Below are positions 1 to 5,944 of a stretch of 40,818 bases of DNA, in pieces. Made by a program: the position numbers and the translations under genes. The notes under the pieces were generated by a model, which was not told the origin of the DNA, made no database searches, and saw only the letters and a program-made list of their open reading frames with translations. Origin of the DNA: Lachnospiraceae bacterium. Its GTDB lineage: Bacteria > Bacillota > Clostridia > Lachnospirales > Lachnospiraceae. The stretch's first letter is position 1. Each line of letters begins with the position of its first letter. The DNA is taken from NCBI GenBank assembly GCA_900772845.1, contig CAAGSD010000094.1, forward strand, positions 1 through 40,818, written 5' to 3'.

Positions 1-73
1 AAAAATAATGTGTTGACTTTATCTGCATCCAGAGTGATATATGTACATACCAAAAAGAAAGGTGGTATGTGCA

Positions 74-145
74 ATGATTACAGAGATTGATTTTAAGGTT
101 AAAGGTGAGGAACGAAAGAATCTGGTGAATATTCTTGTGCGATGA
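74..145 (+). pseudogene. Truncated start of a small ICE protein
   Basis: A ribosome binding site (AAAGG at 59-63) leads into an ATG and 23 codons, beginning MITEIDFKVKGEERKNLV, before a stop. This N-terminus resembles the small 'virulence-related' proteins carried by Firmicute integrative elements, which normally run about 60-80 residues. The reading frame is lost just where an IS21-like end begins (about 136), so it looks like a gene cut by an insertion. A piece resembling the missing middle of such a protein is found at 792-897. The family assignment rests on recall of similar proteins. Confidence 0.4.
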
Positions 146-153
146 AATCGCAC
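136..153. repeat. Possible IS21-type element end with short dyad
   Basis: GTGCGAT (137-143) and ATCGCAC (147-153) form a perfect 7-bp inverted repeat separated by GAA. It begins exactly where the preceding ORF loses similarity and lies about 50 bp beyond the istB stop codon. That position and the TG start fit the terminus of an IS21-family element. No matching second end was found, so this is an inference. Confidence 0.3.
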
Positions 154-205
154 TTCCGGAAAATTGGAAATCAGATGTCCGGAAGGGGAAATCATCTATG
201 CGAGT

Positions 206-791
206 TTACTCGCGTAATGTTTTATCTAGACCGTATACCTCTCGCATTGATCTGTCATGTTCAGCATCAATGCTTGTGATGTTGGTCTGATAGCTGTCAT
301 GGGCAATCCGGTCAATGATTGCATCAGCCAGAGGACTTGCTTCTCCTCCAAGCTGATCGTACCATTCCTCGAATACATACTGAGAGCAGAAGATGGTGGA
401 TGATTTCTTGCGTCTCCGATGAAGAAGTTCAAAGATATCTTTCTGCTCTGTATCAGTTGGTTTGAGAAGCATCCATTCATCCAGAATGAGAAGCACCGGA
501 TTGGAATATTTTGCCATAACTTTACGGTAGTTCCCTTCAGTTCGTGCAATGTCTAGATCCATGAGTAAGTCCGGGGACATACCTGGTGTTGTAATACTGC
601 TTGCAGGCTTCCATACCAAAGGCACATGCCATGTATGTTTTACCACAGCCTGTTGCACCGGTAATAAAAAGATTCCGGTGTTCAGATATATATTCGCAGG
701 TGGCAAGTCTGTTTATCAGCTCCTTGTTCAGCCTGCGTCCGGAAGTATAGTTGATATCCATTATACTTGCTTTCGGTTGGTCTGATTTACA
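206..791 (-). pseudogene. istB: IS21 family IstB-like ATPase remnant (frameshifted, 5'-truncated)
   Basis: The minus strand encodes most of an IstB/DnaC-like AAA+ transposition helper. The upstream frame (about 782 down to 580) carries DQPKASIMDINYTSGRRL and the Walker A motif GATGCGKT. The downstream frame (about 575 to 206) carries PDLLMDLDIARTEGNYRKV, Walker B LLILDEW and the RRRKKSSTIFCSQY sensor region. The two frames join at a run of four C (in the coding sense) near 575-580; three C would restore YVPDLLMDL. Roughly the first 65 residues expected of IstB are absent, and no istA lies alongside. It is therefore a dead IS remnant. Confidence 0.85.
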
Positions 792-897
792 TTGGAATCG
801 AAGCAGAGACCGAAGCTGGCACAGGAGATCGGAAACATGCTTGGAACAGCACCGCATTATGAACGGGTACCAAGCTGTGCATACGATATTGCAGGAT
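792..897 (+). pseudogene. Fragment of small ICE protein fused to integrase remnant
   Basis: The frame from 792 reads RPKLAQEIGNMLGTAPHYERVPSCAYDIAGY. This looks like the middle of the same kind of small ICE-borne protein whose start lies at 74. It runs without a stop into the integrase C-terminus (RHTYCSNM) at about 897. The junction looks like a deletion that joined two neighbouring ICE genes. The assignment is by resemblance only. Confidence 0.35.
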
Positions 898-1132
898 ACC
901 GACACACCTATTGCTCGAATATGACAAAATCGGGAATGAATCCCAAGACACTACACTACAGTACCTCATGGGACATTCAGATATATCGGTCACAATGAAT
1001 GTGTACACGCATATCGGATTTGATGATGCAGAGGAGGAATTGAAAAGGATGGAAGAGTTCAGGAAGGTACAGGCGGAGGTTGAGCAGAAGAAAGAGAAAA
1101 CGATGTCGCAGAAGATGTTTAAGGTAGTGTAA
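897..1132 (+). pseudogene. Tyrosine recombinase C-terminal remnant (frameshifted)
   Basis: Only the C-terminal catalytic end of a tyrosine integrase remains. The first frame carries RHTYCSNMTKSGMNPKTL, matching the conserved HxxR-type region. After a frameshift near 950 the second frame carries QYLMGHSDISVTMNVYTH with the catalytic tyrosine, then a charged tail to the stop at 1132. The frameshift is a tandem duplication of ACTAC (ACACTACACTACAG); removing one copy restores KTLQYLMGHSD. The core-binding domain and most of the catalytic domain are missing, so it cannot be active. It marks the edge of a former integrative element. Confidence 0.85.
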
Positions 1133-1145
1133 TATGGAAGATAGG

Positions 1146-1177
1146 AAACGCTCTGGTTTAGGCTGGGGCGTTTTTTT
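1146..1177 (+). terminator. Rho-independent terminator after integrase remnant
   Basis: AACGCTC and GGGCGTT form a short GC-rich stem with one G-U pair, followed by seven T. It separates the integrase debris from the defence-like cassette. Confidence 0.6.
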
Positions 1178-1258
1178 CTGTGGAAAAAAGTCGATTAGGA
1201 GGATATAATATATGTGTATATTATGTAGAGTTGTCAATACAATAAGTGAAGGGTAATT

Positions 1259-2362
1259 ATGGAAGAAAAAATCAATAATATTAAGGTTCAATTAATTATA
1301 AGTTACATAGAAAAAATAGATAATGTAGTAGAAAACTATGATGTTATAGATAATACGGCTGATGAAATATTTGATTTAATTATTGAAATATCAAATGTTA
1401 TGCAGAATGAACTACCCGAAATACAAAATTCAATATTACTAAGAGCTGGAACAGAGATAAGAGATGCAAATACGGTTAGTGCAATGTTAGTAATGTATTT
1501 AGCCAATAATGGAATCCAATATACAGGAAAGAAAAAAGAGGAAAATGCTGAAATAAAAAGATTTTGGTCATCATTCATTTTGTGGTTTGAAACAGAATTG
1601 GTTAGTATGGAATTGCTAAAATCACAGTACCTACGATGGGATAATTGGGATGGTGGGATGTGGTTTTTGGAAATTGATTATGACTATGAATTTCGGCTCC
1701 ATAGAGGTGTGAATTATCCAGATTCATTAAAGGAAAACACTGGTAGCATGGAAGATATTAAAACTTTCATTGAATTAGCATATAAGTACTGGATTATCAA
1801 TGATGGAAAATCACACTATGCATTTACCATAGAAGTAAATGAAAGATTAAAAATATTTAAACTCCCTTACCGATTACAAAATGGTATTTTATTAAAACAA
1901 GGATATAAGACTACGTATGGAATTGATAAGATTATTAATTATAGGATGTTCGAAAGAAAAATCAGATTCTCCGAGGATATGATAAATAGTCATGATATAA
2001 TGGAAAAGAAAAGTGCATTGGATTTTATAATAGATGCCTTGCAGTACATGATTTCTACGCAGAAAGGAAATCGAGATAAGCAATATGGTGCCTTGGCAAA
2101 GTCTGTAAAAGATGATGGTAATAGTAAAGTATATGCGGTGGTTAAACGAGAAATTGACGATTTGATGAAGATTTCTAATGAATATTTTGATATTAGACAC
2201 AATGATTATTTAAACGCAGCCAAGCAGCAGAGAGAGGCATTAAATGATTCACAGTTCATTGAATATTTGTATAATCGGGCATATGCGTTACTATATTTGT
2301 TAAGGCTGAAAGACAATAATAAAGAAAAGCAATTAGAAGAGAAAGGTAATTATGATGAATAA
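1259..2362 (+). CDS. Unrecognised 367-aa protein paired with AbiH (possible HEPN-like C-terminus)
   Basis: Function unknown. The protein is AT-rich in coding, soluble, without signal peptide or membrane segments. The N-terminal third is helical and acidic; the middle is aromatic-rich (WDNWDGGMWFLE); the C-terminal 120 residues look all-helical and contain EYFDIRHNDYLN followed by a long helix (YLYNRAYALLYLLRL). The RH pair in a helical C-terminal context recalls HEPN-like and Abi_C domains seen in RNase-type defence proteins, but the full R-x4-6-H motif is not clear. AAGGG precedes the ATG. The gene overlaps the AbiH-family gene by 11 bp, so the two are almost certainly co-translated and probably act together in phage defence. 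The alternative is an antitoxin or regulator for AbiH. Confidence 0.8.
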   Translation: MEEKINNIKVQLIISYIEKIDNVVENYDVIDNTADEIFDLIIEISNVMQNELPEIQNSILLRAGTEIRDANTVSAMLVMYLANNGIQYTGKKKEENAEIKRFWSSFILWFETELVSMELLKSQYLRWDNWDGGMWFLEIDYDYEFRLHRGVNYPDSLKENTGSMEDIKTFIELAYKYWIINDGKSHYAFTIEVNERLKIFKLPYRLQNGILLKQGYKTTYGIDKIINYRMFERKIRFSEDMINSHDIMEKKSALDFIIDALQYMISTQKGNRDKQYGALAKSVKDDGNSKVYAVVKREIDDLMKISNEYFDIRHNDYLNAAKQQREALNDSQFIEYLYNRAYALLYLLRLKDNNKEKQLEEKGNYDE

Positions 2363-3518
2363 TAATGTATTGATTATAGGAAATGGATTCGATTTGTATC
2401 ATAAACTACCAACAAGATATACAGACTTTCTGTTTTTGGTAAGAAATTGGGAAAAGTTTTACGCTTTGTACACTGAACAACTTATAAAAAGTCATAAGGT
2501 GAGAAGTGAAGCAGAGCATGAGCAATTTAGTGTATCTGTAAACGAATATGGAAAACTGACAGAGGAAGCGTTAGAGGATTTTGCTAATCATGCAATATGT
2601 TTGGATAATGAAAGTATATCAATTTTAGGGGACATTATTTCACGAAATGTATGGATAAAATATTTTATAGAAATTGGATATTCCTCTGAGGGATGGATTG
2701 ATTTTGAGGCGGAGATAGAAAAATTACTTGTTTTGGTAGAGAAGTTCTGTACGTGTGAGATTTATAAGTGTGAAGGAAAAGTAATGTCACAGGTGATTAA
2801 TCCAACAATGTATAAGGTGATAAAGTGTGTGATGACACATTCAAAGGCGATGGCTTTAAATGTGGGATTATATTCAAAAAGTGATATAGAGAAAATTGTG
2901 TATGGAGATGTGAAAATCCAATTACTTGCTGAATTAAAAATTGAGTTGAATGATTTGATAAGAGCATTAACAATTTATATGAGAGAATTTGTTGGTAATA
3001 TAAAGGTATCTTGTTTTTCACAACAAATTAAAGAATTGAAAAATATAAATTTGCTTAATTTTAATTACACATATACATATAAAAGTGTTTATGGTAGCGC
3101 AAATTCAAATCATCAAGTGCATGGTTCCTTAGCAAACGATGATATTGTATTAGGCGTAAGCGATAATGCATTCGATAATTTAGATTATGTTTATTTTCAG
3201 AAGTATTTCCAACGAATCCAAAAGAAAACAGGAGCATATTATAAAACATGGATTCCAAAAGAATTTACCACTTTGGAAGATACTCCGATTAAAGTATATA
3301 TTATGGGACATTCTTTGGGAATGACAGACAAAGAAATATTGAAGGATTTCTTTCTTGAAAAATATGTTTCAGAAATTACTATTTTCTATCATAGCCAGTA
3401 TGCGTATGAACAGTTGGTTATTTCATTGATAGAAATGTTTGGTAAAGACTTTGTAATTGAACAGACTGGTAGTGAGAGGGTTAAATTCGTAAAACTTAAA
3501 TCTGCGGAGGTGAAATAA
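2352..3518 (+). CDS. AbiH family abortive-infection protein
   Basis: The start NVLIIGNGFDLYHKLPTRYTDF is the hallmark N-terminus of the AbiH family (a Rossmann-like GNGFDL segment), and the C-terminal region has IMGHSLGMTDKEIL and IFYHSQYAYEQL, typical of the same family. At 388 residues it is close to the usual size. AbiH was described as a lactococcal abortive-infection factor; its mechanism is not established. Two adjacent ATG codons (2352 and 2355) are possible starts, with AAAGG about 8-11 bp upstream. It overlaps the 367-aa gene before it. The pair sits between integrase debris and a repeat-rich possible attachment region, which points to acquisition with a mobile element. It appears intact. 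Confidence 0.85.
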   Translation: MMNNNVLIIGNGFDLYHKLPTRYTDFLFLVRNWEKFYALYTEQLIKSHKVRSEAEHEQFSVSVNEYGKLTEEALEDFANHAICLDNESISILGDIISRNVWIKYFIEIGYSSEGWIDFEAEIEKLLVLVEKFCTCEIYKCEGKVMSQVINPTMYKVIKCVMTHSKAMALNVGLYSKSDIEKIVYGDVKIQLLAELKIELNDLIRALTIYMREFVGNIKVSCFSQQIKELKNINLLNFNYTYTYKSVYGSANSNHQVHGSLANDDIVLGVSDNAFDNLDYVYFQKYFQRIQKKTGAYYKTWIPKEFTTLEDTPIKVYIMGHSLGMTDKEILKDFFLEKYVSEITIFYHSQYAYEQLVISLIEMFGKDFVIEQTGSERVKFVKLKSAEVK

Positions 3519-3529
3519 GGAGAAAATCC

Positions 3530-3582
3530 TTAGTAGTAAGAATTTTCATTTTACTACCAATTTTACTACTAACAGGTAGTAA
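3530..3582. repeat. Overlapping inverted repeats, possible attachment/recombinase-binding region
   Basis: TTAGTAGTAA (3530-3539) is perfectly inverted as TTACTACTAA (3563-3572), and TTACTACC (3551-3558) is inverted as GGTAGTAA (3575-3582). The interleaved dyads lie directly after the accessory cassette and before the conserved phosphatase gene, where an integrative element boundary is expected. Interpretation as an att or arm-site region is inference; no matching copy was found at the left end. Confidence 0.4.
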
Positions 3583-3700
3583 CAACTTGCTAAGTTTTGC
3601 CCTGATTTGCCACAATTTGTAATTTCAGAGCATTTTACCATAACCCCAGAAAACCTCGCAAAACAGGGTGTTTCCGGACAAAAAGGAGTAAAAAATAACT

Positions 3701-4183
3701 ATGATAAAAGTCCTTTTCATCTGCCACGGCAACATCTGTCGTTCCCCCATGGCGGAATTCGTAATGAAAAAATTAGTATCCGATGCCGGACTCACCGCCC
3801 GCTTCCAGATCGCTTCCGCGGCCACAAGCACGGAGGAAATCTGGAATGGTATCGGGAATCCGGTGTATCCGCCGGCGAAGGCGGAGCTTGCACGGCATGG
3901 AATCTCTTGTGAGGGGAAGCGGGCCCGGCAGGTGACGAGGGCGGATTATGCGGAATACGATTATCTGATCGGTATGGACAGTGCGAATATCCGCAACATG
4001 CTGCGGATATTCGGGGGAGATCCGGAGGGGAAAGTAGCGAAGCTACTTTCCTATGCGGGATCGGAACGGGATATTTCGGATCCATGGTATACGGGAGATT
4101 TTGGAACGACCTACGATGACGTTCTGGAAGGCTGTACCGCATTCCTTAAATATTTACAACAAAATAGCAAAATCGACACATGA
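3701..4183 (+). CDS. Low-molecular-weight protein-tyrosine-phosphatase
   Basis: The protein hydrolyses phosphotyrosine (or phosphoarginine, as in YwlE) through a cysteinyl-phosphate intermediate in the cytosol. The P-loop is at the very start: Cys8-HGNIC-Arg14-Ser, the CX5RS signature. The general-acid loop is SDPWY with Asp near residue 126. Length (160) is normal for LMW-PTPs. The ATG is preceded by AAAGGAG. The downstream neighbour is a lipoprotein in its own transcription unit, and no polysaccharide-export kinase is nearby to suggest a Wzb-type role, so the substrate is unknown. Confidence 0.93.
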   Translation: MIKVLFICHGNICRSPMAEFVMKKLVSDAGLTARFQIASAATSTEEIWNGIGNPVYPPAKAELARHGISCEGKRARQVTRADYAEYDYLIGMDSANIRNMLRIFGGDPEGKVAKLLSYAGSERDISDPWYTGDFGTTYDDVLEGCTAFLKYLQQNSKIDT

Positions 4184-4207
4184 TCTGACACTGCCAATAC
4201 TGTACAT

Positions 4208-4223
4208 ATGACAAATATGTCAT
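4208..4223. promoter_or_regulatory. Palindrome upstream of lipoprotein gene
   Basis: ATGACA-AATA-TGTCAT is a perfect 6-bp dyad about 130 bp before the lipoprotein start and could be an operator. It does not share sequence with the palindrome near the tetR gene (5648-5662), so the binding protein is unknown. Confidence 0.3.
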
Positions 4224-4350
4224 GCGTGAAAAGTTCACAGAATCACCACATTTTTCTCACAATTCCTTCGCAGATGCCCTTTATCATAAGAGGCAGATAA
4301 GGGGAAAGAAATGTTCACAAGATTTTTAATGGAACAGGAGGAATGAGAAT

Positions 4351-5061
4351 ATGAGAAGATGGAATTTACCCCAGGTGAATACAAAAGTAATGTGTGCAGT
4401 GTTGACAGCTGCTATGGTGATGACAGGATTTACAGCCTGTGGCGGATCGACCACCGCAAGTGCAGCAAGCACGGAAGCATCGGAAAATAAAGAGACGATC
4501 GCACCGGAGAGTACGCCAGAGAGCACGGAGAGCGGTGAAGAGAAGGTGGAATCTTATCTCGGTCAGATCACAGCCATTGATGGGGATGTGATCTCCATCG
4601 CACTGGCAGAGAAGCCGGAAGCTCCGGAGGGTGAAGCACCTGTTGGTGATGTTGGTGAGGCACCCAGCGGAGAAAAGCCGGATGGTCAGGCTCCCAGCGG
4701 TGAGAAACCGGATGGCCAGGCTCCTGATGGTAACGGTGGTGCACCCAACGGAGAAGCACCGAACGGCCAGGCCCCTGACAGCAACGGCGCTGCGCCCAAT
4801 GGCGAAGCGCCTAACGGACAGAAACCCGAGAAAGACATGTTGGACGAAATGACCTTGACCCTCAGCGGTGATACTATGACTATCACGGTCAATGATGATA
4901 CGATCATCACGATTGACGGAACGGATGCCACACTGGATGATCTCCAGGTAGGCGACACCGTATCTTTCTTCCTGGACGGTGATACAGTGACCTCGTTAAG
5001 CGTTGGTATGCCTGAGCCGACACAGCCTAAGCAGTCTATGCAGGCCCCGGAGCAAAAGTAA
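4351..5061 (+). CDS. Secreted lipoprotein with Gly/Pro/Glu-rich repeats
   Basis: A cell-surface lipoprotein of unknown function. A signal peptide ends in the lipobox F-T-A-C with the lipidated Cys at residue 30, followed by a Ser/Thr/Glu linker. Residues about 87-160 are low-complexity repeats of 9-residue units such as GEKPDGQAP and GEAPNGQAP. The C-terminal 60 residues (LTLSGDTMTITVNDD, VGDTVSFFLDGDTV) form a small predicted beta domain. AGGAGG precedes the ATG. The gene ends inside the convergent tetR gene (26-bp overlap). Proteins of this type are common in Lachnospiraceae; the repeats probably act as a wall-spanning stalk. Copy number of the repeats is likely to vary between strains. Confidence 0.85.
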   Translation: MRRWNLPQVNTKVMCAVLTAAMVMTGFTACGGSTTASAASTEASENKETIAPESTPESTESGEEKVESYLGQITAIDGDVISIALAEKPEAPEGEAPVGDVGEAPSGEKPDGQAPSGEKPDGQAPDGNGGAPNGEAPNGQAPDSNGAAPNGEAPNGQKPEKDMLDEMTLTLSGDTMTITVNDDTIITIDGTDATLDDLQVGDTVSFFLDGDTVTSLSVGMPEPTQPKQSMQAPEQK

Positions 5062-5605
5062 GCTGACGTAAGAGCATGGTACCGAGAATTTCTGCCATTT
5101 CTTCCGGGGACTGGGGATCGGATTCTTTCAGCCAGGTCTCTACGACACCGACACAGCCGGTAATGATGAAAGAACAGAGATATTCATAATTAGCATCGGA
5201 TTGCGCACTTTCCAGAAACTGGAGGGTGCGCTTTCTAATCTGATCTTTCAGACGATTGACAAAAGCCAGATCACCGTGAGGGCCGATCATGACCTTGGCC
5301 AGATCCCTGTGCCGGTCCAGAAAACGGAAGAATTCCAGCAACGATCCGTGGGAGGACAGAGGCTGTGTCCCTGCCGGTTCCTGCTCCATGATTTCGTTAA
5401 ACTCCAGGAACATTTCATCTTCGACTTTATGAAGCATATCATAGATATCATCATAATGCAGATAAAAGGTCCCACGGTTGATATCCACCAACTCAGTCAG
5501 CTCCTTGACGGAAATATCCTGAATATCGTGAGTTTCCATCATCTTTACCAGCCCCTGCAATAAAAGAGCCCGCGTCTTGCGTATGCGGCGATCCATTTTT
5601 TCCAT
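5036..5605 (-). CDS. TetR/AcrR family transcriptional regulator
   Basis: A 189-residue repressor. The N-terminal helix-turn-helix reads ISVKELTELVDINRGTFYLHYDDIYDML, typical of TetR proteins; the ligand-binding part (FFRFLDRHRDLAKVMIG, CSFIITGCVGVVETWL) fits the TetR_C_8 group. The first ATG at 5605 (MEKMDRRIRKTR) is preferred, with GGAAAGG about 14 bp upstream; a TTG start at 5629 is possible. It is divergent from the MMPL-GLUG-HAD operon and convergent with the lipoprotein gene. It probably controls the exporter operon and itself through the palindrome at 5648-5662. Confidence 0.92.
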   Translation of the reverse strand: MEKMDRRIRKTRALLLQGLVKMMETHDIQDISVKELTELVDINRGTFYLHYDDIYDMLHKVEDEMFLEFNEIMEQEPAGTQPLSSHGSLLEFFRFLDRHRDLAKVMIGPHGDLAFVNRLKDQIRKRTLQFLESAQSDANYEYLCSFIITGCVGVVETWLKESDPQSPEEMAEILGTMLLRQLTFAPGPA

Positions 5606-5647
5606 AAGACAATACACCAGCCTTTCCAAAGAAAAGAATCCTACAAC

Positions 5648-5662
5648 AGGTAATCATTACCT
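5648..5662. promoter_or_regulatory. Candidate TetR operator
   Basis: AGGTAAT-C-ATTACCT is a perfect 15-bp palindrome 43 bp upstream of the tetR ATG, of the size and symmetry bound by TetR-family dimers. It would overlap the tetR promoter and suggests autoregulation. Confidence 0.55.
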
Positions 5663-5850
5663 ATATCTAATGCAAATCTGAATTTTTTCTAAAATAATAA
5701 ACACAACAAAATAAAATGTCTAAAAATAAACAACCACAAAAAATCTGTAGCTTGCTTTTTCGCTCCCATTATTATATTTTGCTTGTGGCAGAAAATCAAC
5801 ACAAGTTCATTAAATGACATTAATACAATTTCTCATCTTTGTAGTAAGTC

Positions 5851-5879
5851 TTTACAGATGTGGGAAAACATTTTAAACT
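5851..5879 (+). promoter_or_regulatory. Probable promoter of the MMPL-GLUG-HAD operon
   Basis: TTTACA (5851-5856) and TAAACT (5874-5879) are separated by 17 bp, upstream of the AGGAGG leader of the MMPL gene. The -10 box matches the consensus at 4 of 6 positions. Confidence 0.45.
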
Positions 5880-5944
5880 AGAGATGTACAAAATCAGATA
5901 CATAAATAATAAGGGTACAAAGAGAGAAACATCAGGAGGAAACT

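Larger units (their letters stand above)
5606..5944. other. Divergent regulatory region between tetR and MMPL operon
   Basis: A 339-bp AT-rich gap without a plausible gene. It holds the palindrome at 5648-5662, close to tetR, and a reasonable promoter for the MMPL operon at 5851-5879. A leader of about 60 nt with AGGAGG ends at the MMPL ATG. Confidence 0.6.

Noticed and set aside
3607..3912. 101-codon frame overlapping the tyrosine phosphatase start
   Set aside because: It lies in another frame of the phosphatase gene and its second half is a shadow of that gene.
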